From the NCBI RefSeq assembly GCF_018139645.1, contig NZ_JAGSPM010000005.1, positions 111,984 to 175,983 of the forward strand: a stretch of 64,000 nt of DNA. The letters run 5' to 3'. The stretch comes from Affinundibacterium baiyunense. GTDB taxonomy: Bacteria; Pseudomonadota; Gammaproteobacteria; Burkholderiales; Burkholderiaceae_D. The position numbers were made by a program, and so were the translations under genes. The notes under the pieces were generated by a model, which was given only the letters and a program-made list of their open reading frames with translations, had not been told where the DNA came from and searched no databases. Each line of letters starts with the position of its first letter. Positions within the stretch are counted from its first letter, which is position 1. Positions 8,542-19,156 of this stretch are shown one piece after another.

Positions 8542-9195
8542 ATGACTTTCGCTACTTGGTTCTCGTTTTTCTGTGCTGCCTGTTTGATTGCAATTTCGCC
8601 CGGCTCTGGTGCGATTTTATCGATGTCGCATGGTCTGGCGTATGGTGTAAAGCGGGCTAGTGTGACGATCTTGGGTTTGCAGTTGGGCTTGTTATTGGTA
8701 TTGGTAATTGCGGGCGCTGGTGTTGGATCATTGTTGTTGGCTTCAGAGACCGCATTTGGCATCGTCAAAATTCTGGGCGCTTTGTACCTGATTTATTTAG
8801 GCGTGACGCAATTCTTTAGTAAACCTCCAATCGCTACTGAGCGTACAGATCAAGCTACCGACCGCACGCATGTGCCAGATTTTCATCGACGTGTGCTGAC
8901 GGGTTTTTTGACGAACGCTAGCAATCCCAAAGGTATTGTATTCATGGTGGCGGTATTGCCAAATTTTATTAATAGTCAAGCAGCTTTGATTCCGCAGCTA
9001 GCAATTTTGGCGGTGACCATGGTGGTGGTTGATACGACCGTAATGCATAGTTATGCACTGTTGGCTTCTTCATTGCAAAACTTGATGCGCGACGCCAAAG
9101 CGCAAGTACTGCAAAATCGTATTTTTGGTGCGGTACTGGTTTTGGTCGGCGCGAGCTTGTTTTTTGTGAAACGTGATGCTGCGGTGGCGGTTTGA
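8542..9195 (+). CDS. LysE/RhtB family translocator (amino-acid exporter)
   Basis: A 217-residue inner-membrane protein with about six hydrophobic segments. It begins with the LysE/RhtB signature ISPGSGAILSMSHGLAYG (residues 17-34) and continues with the second-helix pattern LGALYLIYLGVTQF. NASNPKGIVFMVAVLPNF (about 127-144) is the conserved third block. Family members export threonine, homoserine, leucine or similar metabolites; the substrate here cannot be inferred. Confidence 0.88.
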   Translation: MTFATWFSFFCAACLIAISPGSGAILSMSHGLAYGVKRASVTILGLQLGLLLVLVIAGAGVGSLLLASETAFGIVKILGALYLIYLGVTQFFSKPPIATERTDQATDRTHVPDFHRRVLTGFLTNASNPKGIVFMVAVLPNFINSQAALIPQLAILAVTMVVVDTTVMHSYALLASSLQNLMRDAKAQVLQNRIFGAVLVLVGASLFFVKRDAAVAV

Positions 9196-9366
9196 TCAGC
9201 ATCGTTAACGTTCATTTATAGCTCATCTTCAACCCTAACTCGATCACTTTTTGTTGCTGGTTTGTCGCAAGATTTCCACTATTGCGCAGGCATGCAATTC
9301 ACTCTTAAGAAAAACAGAAAATCTGGGATAATGATTGTTCATTGTTTCTTATGAATATCAATTTGC

Positions 9367-11430
9367 ATGCGTTTTGAATCGACCATCGAAGAACCCGAAC
9401 ACATTAGCGATGCTGCTTTAGCCAATCGCCGTTTGTTCAGTGGCATTGTGGTTTCTTTGTTGGTGCATGCCATCGTTTTATCTTTGCAATTTGGTATTCC
9501 TGGTTTGGACTTCCCTAGTTTAGAAGCACCATGGAAAGAAAAGCGTACAGCGATGGACGCTTTGCAAGTGCAAATCGCCAGTCCCGCGCCAAAGGTACTG
9601 CCAGTTCCACCAACGCCAGCGGTTACCAAGCCAGAGTTATTTAAATTACCAACACCGATCTTGCCAGCGCCAGTACCTAAGGCTGTAACCGACGCTATAA
9701 CCGATTCAAAGCCTAAGGCATCAGCGAAGCAAGAAACAAAGGGAATACAATTAATCGCACCATTGGTTCAAGCACCAACTCCGGTAGCTGAAGCGAAGCC
9801 GCAGAAAAAAAGTAAGTCAAAACCAAGCTCACCCCCACCACCGAGCGTTAAACGGGTACCGCCACCAGCGCAAGCACCGACTCGCATCATTGCGCAAGAT
9901 CTAGTTGTGCATGATGACTTTGTCGTGCCTTTGACGAGTGAAGAAGATTTGCTGCGACAAGCAGAAGACAAAAAAGAAGTGAAGCAGAAAATCGAGGCGA
10001 TTCCAGAAGATGCAATCATCGACAAAAATGCGGAATTAGAATTGCTCGCCGAGGAAAAACGACAAGAAGAAATCAAACAGAAAAAAATACAGCAAGAGAA
10101 AATTGCGCAAGATTCGATTGCGAAGGCGAGTGCTGAAAAAGCCAGAGCAGAACAAGACAGAGCTGAAAAAGCACGCTTACGCGCTGAACAAAAAATACAG
10201 GAAGAGTTAACCCAAAAGACCTTAGCTCAAGCAGCGGAAGAAAAACTCAAGGCGCAGATGGAGCAGCAAATGCAGCAACAAGCTGCGGAAATCAAGCGCC
10301 AACAAGCAGAACAACTTGCGCAGCAACGCTTGCTAGCACAACGTGAACAAGCGGCAGCAGAAGAAGCATTAAGAGAAGCAAAGCGACAAGAATTGTTGAC
10401 GCAAGAAACCTTAAAGCAAGAAGAACAGAGACGACAAGCAGAGCAAAAACGTTTGCGTCAACTCGCCTTGGAACAAGAACAGCAAAAGCAAGAAGCTTTG
10501 GCACAAGCGCAATTAAGGCAAAAGCAATTAGAAGAACAAGCTGAGCAAAGACGCGCATTAGAAATCGCTGAACGACAACGCCAGCAAGCAGAGGCTCAGC
10601 GTATTGAAGTACAACGCCAAGCACAAATTGCAGAACAAAAACTGGCTGAACAAAAAGCCTTAGAACAAAAAATACAAGAGCAGCGTTTGGCAGAACAACG
10701 CGCTGCTGAGCAAAAGGTATTGGAGCAGAGATTAGCTGAACAGAAATTGGCGGAACAACGCTTGGCTGAACAGCGATTAGGCGAGCAACGTGCGGCCGAA
10801 CAAAGAGCGCAGGCAGAAGCAGCCGCTCGCGCCAATGCAGAACGTGAAGCCGCTATCGCTGCGCGTCAAAACGCAGTTGGTAATAATCGTGATTTGCAGG
10901 GGCAGGGAAGAGGCGGCAATGGTATTGAGCAAACTGGAAAAGGTCTTGCCTATGGTACCGGGCAAGGTGATCTGGCATCACGTTTGCGCGAGCAAGCACG
11001 TAACTCCGATTTATTTAAATCGGCACCATCGAACGGCAAATTGCTTGATGAAAATCGTTCACGTCGTCGTAGTTTTTTGGGAGCGTATGACAAAGAAGTT
11101 CCTCTACGCATGTATGTCGATGGCTTAAAACAAAAACTTGAACGTAATGGTAATCTGATTCATGAACGACGTACCCTAAGTGATGTCGAGCATAATGTAT
11201 TGGTCAACATGGTGGTGCGCAGTGACGGTAGTATTGAAGAAGTAGTGATTGTGCGCAGCAGTGGTTTGAGATCGATAGATGAAAAAGCGCGTAACATCAT
11301 TATGACCAATGCACCATTTGCGGCATTTCCTCCTGGTTTGGCTGCAAAATATGACGTGATAGAAATTCAACGCGTTTGGAGTTTTGGCGATAAATTGCGG
11401 ATTTTGGAAAATCTTCCATCGGCGTTTTGA
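9367..11430 (+). CDS. Large TonB/TolA-like energy transducer with long Gln/Ala-rich coiled coil
   Basis: A 687-residue periplasm-spanning protein. One membrane helix lies at about residues 23-45 (IVVSLLVHAIVLSLQF). A proline-rich stretch follows (about 70-185: PVPPTPAV, SPPPPSVKRVPPP). Residues ~205-500 form a charged coiled coil dominated by AEQ(R/K)xL units. A Gly/Asn-rich hinge (about 505-530) leads to a C-terminal TonB-type domain with VNMVVRSDGSIEEVVIVRSSG and EIQRVWSF. The layout resembles TolA or TonB anchored inside and touching an outer-membrane partner. No exbB/exbD or tolQR neighbours are present, so its energising motor is unknown. Confidence 0.78.
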   Translation: MRFESTIEEPEHISDAALANRRLFSGIVVSLLVHAIVLSLQFGIPGLDFPSLEAPWKEKRTAMDALQVQIASPAPKVLPVPPTPAVTKPELFKLPTPILPAPVPKAVTDAITDSKPKASAKQETKGIQLIAPLVQAPTPVAEAKPQKKSKSKPSSPPPPSVKRVPPPAQAPTRIIAQDLVVHDDFVVPLTSEEDLLRQAEDKKEVKQKIEAIPEDAIIDKNAELELLAEEKRQEEIKQKKIQQEKIAQDSIAKASAEKARAEQDRAEKARLRAEQKIQEELTQKTLAQAAEEKLKAQMEQQMQQQAAEIKRQQAEQLAQQRLLAQREQAAAEEALREAKRQELLTQETLKQEEQRRQAEQKRLRQLALEQEQQKQEALAQAQLRQKQLEEQAEQRRALEIAERQRQQAEAQRIEVQRQAQIAEQKLAEQKALEQKIQEQRLAEQRAAEQKVLEQRLAEQKLAEQRLAEQRLGEQRAAEQRAQAEAAARANAEREAAIAARQNAVGNNRDLQGQGRGGNGIEQTGKGLAYGTGQGDLASRLREQARNSDLFKSAPSNGKLLDENRSRRRSFLGAYDKEVPLRMYVDGLKQKLERNGNLIHERRTLSDVEHNVLVNMVVRSDGSIEEVVIVRSSGLRSIDEKARNIIMTNAPFAAFPPGLAAKYDVIEIQRVWSFGDKLRILENLPSAF

Positions 11431-11548
11431 TGTTCGAAAAATTCATGAATAAGCTGCGTTTTTTTGCTATTAGTAAATCGAATTGATGCTAGCTGGATCA
11501 GGCTAGCTATAGTGAAGCTAGAGTAACCTAGACCATATTGAGTACCTT

Positions 11549-12454
11549 ATGCATATCTTAATTACAGGCGGAACTGGATTAATTGGCCGTCGCTTATGCG
11601 CGGCACTTTTAGCGCGTGGTGAACAAGTGACGGTATTGAGTCGTCGTCCACACTTGGTTGCAGAAATTTGTGGTGCTGCGGTGCGCACGATGCGCAGTCT
11701 CGACGAATGGATGCCAAGCATGCATTTTGATGCCATCATCAATTTGGCGGGTGAACCCATCATTGACGCGCGTTGGACCACCAAGCGACGTCAAATTTTG
11801 CTTGATAGTCGAGTTGGGCTCACCGAAAAATTAGTGGAAAAAATTCAGCAAGCCCAAGTTAAGCCGCGTGTTTTATTGAGTGGCTCGGCGATTGGTTTTT
11901 ATGGCACTGATGAGACGCAAAACTTCACAGAAGAAGCGGGCGCTGGACACGATTTTTCAGCTGATTTATGTATGCAATGGGAATTAGCAGCACAGGCTGC
12001 CCAGACATTTGGCGTGCGCGTGGTGCTACTGCGTACTGGTTTGGTACTCGATGAAACGGGCGGCGTATTGAAGAAAATGCTGCTGCCATTTCAACTGGGT
12101 TTAGGCAGCCAGCTAGGCAATGGACGACAATGGATGAGTTGGATACATAGCCAAGATTACCTACGTGCGGTGCTTCATTTGCTTGACGATGCCAGTGCGC
12201 AAGGCGCATTTAATTTGACAGCGCCAAACGCAGTGACCAATGCTGAATTTACTAAAGTCTTAGCCAAAACTTTGCATCGTCCAGCTTTGTTTGTTGCGCC
12301 GGCATTCGTATTACGATTGGCGATGGGCGAACGTTCTGATTTGCTTTTGGGTGGGCAAAGAGTGTTGCCACAGAGTTTGTTGAACCAACAATTTCAATTT
12401 GAGTTTGCTGATTTGGTTCCAGCCTTAGCAGACTTGTTGAAAGCTTCAAAGTAA
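11549..12454 (+). CDS. yfcH: TIGR01777-family NAD-dependent epimerase-like protein
   Basis: A 301-residue extended SDR protein. N-terminal ILITGGTGLIGRRL is the NAD-binding glycine motif; INLAGEPIIDARWTTKRRQ is the diagnostic segment of the YfcH/SulA-like TIGR01777 group, and SGSAIGFYGT replaces the usual catalytic Tyr-Lys region. A C-terminal DUF1731-like part (RVLPQSLLNQQFQFEFADL) completes the family pattern. Biochemical function is not established for the family. It precedes the DTW gene by only a few bases. Confidence 0.85.
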   Translation: MHILITGGTGLIGRRLCAALLARGEQVTVLSRRPHLVAEICGAAVRTMRSLDEWMPSMHFDAIINLAGEPIIDARWTTKRRQILLDSRVGLTEKLVEKIQQAQVKPRVLLSGSAIGFYGTDETQNFTEEAGAGHDFSADLCMQWELAAQAAQTFGVRVVLLRTGLVLDETGGVLKKMLLPFQLGLGSQLGNGRQWMSWIHSQDYLRAVLHLLDDASAQGAFNLTAPNAVTNAEFTKVLAKTLHRPALFVAPAFVLRLAMGERSDLLLGGQRVLPQSLLNQQFQFEFADLVPALADLLKASK

Positions 12455-12467
12455 AAGATTTTCACAC

Positions 12468-13187
12468 TTGAAAAAGCAAGAGCCACATAAGACAGGCGCG
12501 GCGAAGGCTGTAGCCGACCTAGCGGAAGTCGACGCGAATAACATAGAAGCAAATAGTATCGAAGCAAAGCGCCCAATTTGTTCAGTCTGTTTGCGACCCA
12601 TGCGTGCCTGTATTTGTGCTTGCGTAGAAGTCATCGCCTGCGCGACTGAGGTTTTGATTCTGCAGCATCCCGCCGAGCTTAAACATATCAAAGGAAGCGC
12701 GCGACTATTGCATATGTGTTTGCCACAAAGCGCGATTTGGGTAGGCGAGCAATTTGATGCTGAGCGATTGCAGCAACGCCTAGCGCAAGACAATAAAACC
12801 AATATCTTGTTGTATCCAGATAATACGATTGCGAGTGGAGTAACTGATTCGTTCAACCCGAAAAGCAATAAGGAAACTAGCTGTACTAAACCGATTCGCC
12901 TAATCGTGATCGACGCTAGTTGGCGTCAAAGTCGCCAGATGCTCGCGCAAAATCCTTTGCTGCAAAGCTTGCCACGTTATGCTTTACGCGATGTTCCCGC
13001 CTCGCGATATCAAATTCGTCGCGCTCATGCGCCCGATCAATTATCTAGCTTAGAAGCCTGTGCCTACGCATTGATGCAGTTAGAAAGTGCCAATGAAGAA
13101 TTGCGGCGATTATTGACTGCGTTTGATCGATTGAATCAAATGCAGCTGGAATTTGGCGTACATAATTTAGTTCGTACAAAAAAATAG
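12468..13187 (+). CDS. DTW domain protein (tRNA-uridine aminocarboxypropyltransferase family)
   Basis: A 239-residue protein if started at the TTG at 12468. A start this far upstream is needed because the zinc-type cysteine cluster (Cys38, Cys41, Cys48, Cys50 in CSVCLRPMRACIC) precedes the first internal ATG. The family motif region is LIVIDASWRQSRQM, with DASW in place of the eponymous DTW, followed by RYQIRRA and SSLEACAYALMQLE. Members transfer a 3-amino-3-carboxypropyl group from SAM to uridine in tRNA (acp3U; TapT in E. coli). The first 35 residues are an extra low-complexity segment. The gene starts 13 bp after yfcH and is probably cotranscribed. Confidence 0.82.
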   Translation: MKKQEPHKTGAAKAVADLAEVDANNIEANSIEAKRPICSVCLRPMRACICACVEVIACATEVLILQHPAELKHIKGSARLLHMCLPQSAIWVGEQFDAERLQQRLAQDNKTNILLYPDNTIASGVTDSFNPKSNKETSCTKPIRLIVIDASWRQSRQMLAQNPLLQSLPRYALRDVPASRYQIRRAHAPDQLSSLEACAYALMQLESANEELRRLLTAFDRLNQMQLEFGVHNLVRTKK

Positions 13188-13215
13188 CGCCAGATGCATC
13201 TACTGAATCTGGCGC
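13178..13215 (-). terminator. Intrinsic terminator of the OPT transporter gene
   Basis: Inverted repeat GCGCCAGAT (13187-13195) / ATCTGGCGC (13207-13215) with an A run at 13178-13184. Read on the minus strand the hairpin is followed by a T tract, fitting termination of the OPT gene that ends at 13251. Confidence 0.75.
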
Positions 13216-13250
13216 CTCGTTATTACTCGCTCGCTCGATGTACTAGTCGC

Positions 13251-15239
13251 TTACAGCGCCACATTGATAAGTGCATTACCAATACCGATTAAAGCAGAGC
13301 CGGCTAATAGTCCAGCTGCGACAGCTTGCATGCCATCAACCCAAACTTTATGGCCGAGACTTTCTTTGGGGCTGGTTTTATGTTTTCTTTCCATCAGCCA
13401 GAACACAAATGCACCTACCCACATTGTGAATACCGCTTCAGGTGGGAGTACGACACCCAAGCCTATCGAAATGGCAGAAATCGGGAACTTGCCTTTACTG
13501 ATGATGCTGGCGGTTTCAAATACCACCGCCGCGATTGCCGCCACGATAATCGAGATGATTGCGCTATGCGATAAATTGCTAAAACCATGTCCGATTAATT
13601 CGGCAACGCCTTTCCATTGCATTGCGGCAGGGAAGGCGAACTGATCGGACACAATTTTTGCCGTATCTCTGACGCCATTCGCATCGGCAGGTAAGAACAA
13701 TAAGAAGTAGACAGGGATACACGCCAAGGTGCCCGAGAAAATTCCTATCACATGGCCTAGCACTTGGTGTCGTGGTTTACCGCCAAGCATGTAGCCAGGT
13801 TTTATGTCAGACAATAAGCTGGCTGCACTAGAGGCGACTTCTGCCGACATCCCGGCTGGAATCAAGTTGGTAGCGGGATTACTCCGGTCCAAAGCACCCA
13901 TGGAGAATTGCGTGATTTTTGATAAACCACTGGTCGGAATCCATGAGGTCAAGGCCATAGAATTAATGCAGATCACTGTTAGCAGATAAACCAAAGCGAG
14001 GGAAATAAATGCGAACATCCACGGCACACCAAAGAAACTATGCGTAGCCCATACTCCTAATAAACTAAAGATAGGCACACCAATATACGAAATCCATAAA
14101 GGGACTTCGATATGTGCCAACACATCTTGGGAAGTATCTGGCTTGGCTTCCGGCTTGAATAGGCGAGACCAGCCTTTAAAAATTTCTGGCTTGGCGAATA
14201 AGCTGATTAAGGCGGCGACTACCATGATGATGATGCCCCACCACAAAGACCATTGATTCAAAATTTCGACGCGTGATAAGGGCACGATTTGTCCATCTAA
14301 ACCAACGCGCGGTGCGATCTCCCCGCGATTGATCATGATAGGGCCGAGAATCGCAAAATTGAGAATCGCGCCAATTAAGCAACTGGTCGCAACACGAATC
14401 CCCATTAGCGCACCTACACCCAACATTGCTGCATCGAGCGTTAATCGTAATCCTAAGGTGCGGAAATCGACACCTAAGATTTTCGGTATCCACAATTCAT
14501 ATTTCACCGCCGCCAAATAATAATAGGTGTCGAGGCGTTCTTTTAAGTGCCAAGGTTCTGTTAAGCCTGCCCATTGATCCATACGGAGGATCTTAAATTG
14601 GATCAGCCTCATCCAACCGTCACTCAAGATGACTTGTAAGGCAGCAGTCCACAAACCGACTTTTGCCAATAATTTGGCTTTGAACAAACCGCTCTGCGCA
14701 TCGCCGTTGTACAGCGTGTCGAGTACCACGCCACAAGCATTGCCTTCGGGGAAGGGGAGTTGATCTTCGTTGATAAAACGACGTTTGAGCGGGAAGGCGA
14801 GCAGAACACCCAAGATCGCAATAATCACCATCCAAATCAGCATTTGCCACCAGCTTGGAATGATCTTGGTAATCATCATGTAAGCAGGCAAACATGCGAC
14901 CAAGGGCATCGTCATATAGCCAGCAGAGGTCGCGATCGACTGGGTGCAATTGTTTTCAAGGATGGTGAAGTTATTGGCGAGTCCAATATTTTCTAAGGCT
15001 TTAAATAAACCAAAGGCCAAAATCACCGAGATCAGATTCACCCCAATCGAGATGCCAGTTTTTGCGCCGATATACAAGGCGGTTGCTGATAGGATGCCGC
15101 CAAGTAAAAAGCCAGTCAAACCAGAGCGCCAACTTAACTGCGCCATATCACCGCGATAGACATTATTCAGCCACCATTGATCTTTTTGGTGACGCGACCA
15201 AGATTTAACTTGCTCTTCATTAAGCTGTTGAATCGCCAC
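13251..15239 (-). CDS. OPT family oligopeptide transporter
   Basis: An integral membrane protein of about 662 residues with some 14-16 hydrophobic segments. It carries the OPT signatures FPEGNACGVVL (near 168) and NNFTILENNCTQSIATSAGYM, which are conserved in prokaryotic oligopeptide/metal-chelate importers. The track frame begins at a GTG at 15251, but the GTG at 15239 is preceded by GGAG at a 6-nt spacing, so I prefer it; the difference is four residues. It is monocistronic with its own terminator. Peptide import by proton coupling is the family role; the natural substrate is unknown. Confidence 0.9.
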   Translation of the reverse strand: MAIQQLNEEQVKSWSRHQKDQWWLNNVYRGDMAQLSWRSGLTGFLLGGILSATALYIGAKTGISIGVNLISVILAFGLFKALENIGLANNFTILENNCTQSIATSAGYMTMPLVACLPAYMMITKIIPSWWQMLIWMVIIAILGVLLAFPLKRRFINEDQLPFPEGNACGVVLDTLYNGDAQSGLFKAKLLAKVGLWTAALQVILSDGWMRLIQFKILRMDQWAGLTEPWHLKERLDTYYYLAAVKYELWIPKILGVDFRTLGLRLTLDAAMLGVGALMGIRVATSCLIGAILNFAILGPIMINRGEIAPRVGLDGQIVPLSRVEILNQWSLWWGIIIMVVAALISLFAKPEIFKGWSRLFKPEAKPDTSQDVLAHIEVPLWISYIGVPIFSLLGVWATHSFFGVPWMFAFISLALVYLLTVICINSMALTSWIPTSGLSKITQFSMGALDRSNPATNLIPAGMSAEVASSAASLLSDIKPGYMLGGKPRHQVLGHVIGIFSGTLACIPVYFLLFLPADANGVRDTAKIVSDQFAFPAAMQWKGVAELIGHGFSNLSHSAIISIIVAAIAAVVFETASIISKGKFPISAISIGLGVVLPPEAVFTMWVGAFVFWLMERKHKTSPKESLGHKVWVDGMQAVAAGLLAGSALIGIGNALINVAL

Positions 15240-15502
15240 TGGTATCTCCACGTTTTTATTGTTCGAGAAGTATCTAGGGCTGTTATTGTGCTGTCAAGAA
15301 ATTCAAGCAAGATTTTGGAAGATTCAAACAATTTTTGAATAACTTTAAAGCATTTAAAAAGCAACTCTAAAGCGAGTTAAGCGCAAACTTGAAAGCACAC
15401 TTGTACGATCTAACTAGTAGACAGCAGCATTCTTACTTCACATCCGTGCGCCAACCACGTCACCACCATGCTCATACGCAACCACTTATCGACGCGCCAA
15501 TA
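15240..15502. other. Intergenic region between OPT gene and groEL terminator
   Basis: About 260 bp, AT-rich near the OPT start. No ORF with family resemblance, no repeat and no clear operator were seen apart from the groEL terminator that follows. The promoter of the minus-strand OPT gene should lie at 15260-15350 but is not obvious. Confidence 0.4.
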
Positions 15503-15536
15503 AAAAAGCCTCGCTACCGAAGTAACGAGGCTTTTT
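15503..15536 (-). terminator. Intrinsic terminator of groESL
   Basis: A long hairpin with arms AAAAAGCCTCG(C/T)TAC, A tract on one side and T tract on the other, located 45 bp past the groEL stop codon. Both flanks are homopolymeric, so it could work in both directions; the obvious user is groEL on the minus strand. Confidence 0.85.
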
Positions 15537-15580
15537 ACAACAGAACGTAGAACGCGAGGTTCAGTTTCGGTTACGGCAAA

Positions 15581-17272
<1,692 letters not shown>

Positions 17273-17368
17273 TTAAATCCGCGCAAAAAAGAAGCGCAAA
17301 TTCGAATGTGTTTTTTGAATGGCTGAGTAAGCGTAGCGAGCGATTGAAGTTTGAATCGAGAAGCGCAA

Positions 17369-17384
17369 TCGTACGCAGGTACGA
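17369..17384 (-). other. Hairpin in the groES-groEL intercistronic gap
   Basis: TCGTAC-N4-GTACGA forms a 6-bp stem with a 4-nt loop inside the 208-bp untranslated gap between groES and groEL. No T tract follows. It could stabilise, process or partly attenuate the dicistronic mRNA. Confidence 0.4.
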
Positions 17385-17438
17385 TGAGCATCGCAGGTTC
17401 AAAATTCGGTCGCGCAGTAGCTTAATCAGGCGTTCACA

Positions 17439-17729
17439 TTATTTTTGGACGATTGCGAAAATATCTTCTTCGCGCATAACCAATACTTCATTGCCATCAA
17501 CTTTGACAGCTTGACCAGAATATTTACCGAACAATACGCGGTCGCCCACTTTGACTTCCAAAGCGCGCACAGTACCGTTGTCCAATACCTTGCCGTTACC
17601 TACAGCCAGTACTTCACCTTGATCTGGTTTCTCAGCTGCCGCGTCAGGCAAAACGATACCGGATGCTGTTTTTGTTTCTTGATCCAAACGTTTAACGATA
17701 ATGCGATCGTGCAGGGGACGAAGATTCAT
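17439..17729 (-). CDS. groS: Co-chaperonin GroES (Hsp10)
   Basis: A 96-residue GroES starting at ATG 17729 ([14 protein letters not shown]), preceded by a TAGGAG ribosome site; the in-frame extension upstream to 17855 is not coding. The mobile loop region is [21 protein letters not shown] (residues ~20-40), and the roof/core segment [19 protein letters not shown] is standard. It caps the GroEL ring. First gene of the heat-shock operon. Confidence 0.98.
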   Translation of the reverse strand: MNLRPLHDRIIVKRLDQETKTASGIVLPDAAAEKPDQGEVLAVGNGKVLDNGTVRALEVKVGDRVLFGKYSGQAVKVDGNEVLVMREEDIFAIVQK

Positions 17730-17938
17730 ACTAACTCCTAAAAAAATTACAAAAGTAAAATTACCAAAGTAAATAAAATTGCAAAATAAATGACTTAAAC
17801 CTATCCAGCTTTGCTCGACTAAGTACGTCCAGCGCACTAAGTAAGAACAGCGCAAATCTTTTCAAGTCTTATTTCGCTAAAAAATTCTTGCTAGAGAAAA
17901 TTGCAAACAAGTCGATCAGGGATACTGAATCTGCATTG

Positions 17939-17965
17939 TTAGCACTCTCTCTCGCTGAGTGCTAA
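17939..17965 (-). promoter_or_regulatory. CIRCE operator (HrcA binding site) of groESL
   Basis: TTAGCACTC-N9-GAGTGCTAA, a perfect match to the CIRCE inverted repeat bound by the heat-shock repressor HrcA. It lies directly downstream of the -10 element of the groESL promoter, about 210 bp before groES. The hrcA gene is not in the window. Confidence 0.95.
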
Positions 17966-17994
17966 TTATATGGGCGGGGGGGGGCTTTTTCAAG
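17965..17994 (-). promoter_or_regulatory. Sigma-32-type promoter of groESL with a G9 tract in the spacer
   Basis: On the minus strand CTTGAA (17989-17994) is followed after 14 nt by CCCATATAAT (17965-17974), close to the sigma-32 consensus CTTGAAA / CCCATnTA. The TATAAT inside it may also serve sigma-70. The spacer contains nine consecutive G:C pairs (17976-17984). Dual control by heat-shock sigma factor and HrcA is therefore likely. Confidence 0.85.
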
Positions 17995-18108
17995 GAAGAA
18001 AGTTGAAAATGGCGGTTTTATTTTAAAAATCATGGGCTTAGCTTAATTTTTTTGGAGCTGTGCGGGACTAAGCTGTACGCTAAAGGAGGCGTTTTTTTCG
18101 GCTTTGTC

Positions 18109-19083
18109 CTAGATTGTTAGGTTATCCATTGGACTCTTGACGCCAGCGCCTCCAATTTTTAAGACGTGGGTATAGATCATGGTCGTACTCACGTCTGCGT
18201 GACCCAAAAGCTCTTGGACTGTTCGAATATCGTAACCTGATTGAAGCAAATGTGTCGCAAATGAATGTCGTAGAGTATGGGGTGAGGCGGGTTTATGAAT
18301 CTGCGCAGCCTCCTTGGCTAGCTTAAAAGCGCGTTGAAACGTGCGGTCATAAAGATGATGGCGACGAATGACTTTGCTGCGTGGATCAACAGAGACAGTC
18401 GCTTGAGGAAATACCCAGTGCCACGCCCAAGTTTGCCCAGCAGATGGATATTTTCTTTCGAGCGCATAAGGCATTTCAACCCCAGACTGATTGTTTGCGC
18501 GGTCTTTTGTCCAGAGTGTCTTGGAATGAATTAGCTGTGCCTTTATGTGTTCGATTAAGCTTAGCGGCAACATTAAAGCGCGATCTTTGTTCCCTTTACC
18601 AGCTCTTACAATGATGGTTTTATGAAGGAAGTCGATGTCTTTCACTCGTAGTTGTAGCGCCTCATTGATACGCATGCCGGTGCCATATAGAAGTTGCGCT
18701 AATAAAAGGTGTTCGCCAGATAAACGAGAAAAGATCGCCCGAACTTCATCAACCGACAGCACGACAGGCAAGCGCCGTGCAGTCTTTGGTTGGCCGATCT
18801 CTTTTAGCCAAGGTAAATCGATACAAAGAACCACTTTATACATAAATAAAATGGCAGAGAGCGCTTGACGATGAGTGGAAGGGGACACTTGCTTATGGTT
18901 TGCTAAATAGCTCAGGAAGGCCTCGACTTCTGGTGCTCCCATCTCGGTTGGGTGGCGCAACTTGTGAAATCGGATGAAATAGCGGCACCAATACACATAG
19001 ACTTTCTCAGTGCGCAAGCTGTAATGCTTATAGCGAATTGCTTCCTTGACACGATCAAGAAGCTTGGTAGAATGCAGCTCCAT
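18109..19083 (-). CDS. intI: Integron integrase IntI (tyrosine recombinase)
   Basis: 324 residues from the ATG at 19083. The longer frame to a TTG at 19122 is unlikely because it would start inside the LexA box. Catalytic residues (ATG numbering): Arg138 in [10 protein letters not shown], Lys163 in AGKGNKDR, His269 and Arg272 in [15 protein letters not shown], His295 in [10 protein letters not shown], and Tyr304 in MIYTHV. The IntI-specific insert before box II is present (WHWVFPQ ... [19 protein letters not shown]), which separates it from XerC/D. The N-terminal SAM-like domain has [20 protein letters not shown]. It should recombine attC and attI sites and looks intact. Confidence 0.95.
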   Translation of the reverse strand: MELHSTKLLDRVKEAIRYKHYSLRTEKVYVYWCRYFIRFHKLRHPTEMGAPEVEAFLSYLANHKQVSPSTHRQALSAILFMYKVVLCIDLPWLKEIGQPKTARRLPVVLSVDEVRAIFSRLSGEHLLLAQLLYGTGMRINEALQLRVKDIDFLHKTIIVRAGKGNKDRALMLPLSLIEHIKAQLIHSKTLWTKDRANNQSGVEMPYALERKYPSAGQTWAWHWVFPQATVSVDPRSKVIRRHHLYDRTFQRAFKLAKEAAQIHKPASPHTLRHSFATHLLQSGYDIRTVQELLGHADVSTTMIYTHVLKIGGAGVKSPMDNLTI

Positions 19084-19112
19084 TGCAATGACGCTTTCTG
19101 TAGAAATTTTAA

Positions 19113-19132
19113 TACTGTACAAATATACAGTA
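19113..19132 (-). promoter_or_regulatory. LexA (SOS) box of the integron integrase gene
   Basis: TACTGTACAAATATACAGTA: CTGT-N8-ACAG with symmetric TA flanks, very close to the proteobacterial LexA consensus. It covers the -10 of the intI promoter and lies 30 bp before the intI ATG, so integrase expression should be induced by DNA damage, as known for several other integrons. Confidence 0.9.
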
Positions 19133-19156
19133 TAAATCTGGAAAGCTAATGTACAA
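19129..19156 (-). promoter_or_regulatory. intI promoter
   Basis: On the minus strand TTGTAC (19151-19156), a 16-bp spacer, and TATACT (19129-19134). The -10 overlaps the LexA box, giving a simple repression geometry. Confidence 0.65.

Noticed and set aside
9768-10965. Reverse-strand ORFs opposite the TonB/TolA-like gene
   Set aside because: Leu/Val- and Ser/Cys-rich low-complexity products that mirror the Gln/Ala-rich coiled-coil codons.
19084-19122. Longer intI start at TTG 19122
   Set aside because: It would place the start codon inside the LexA box and -10 region; ATG 19083 gives the usual IntI length.
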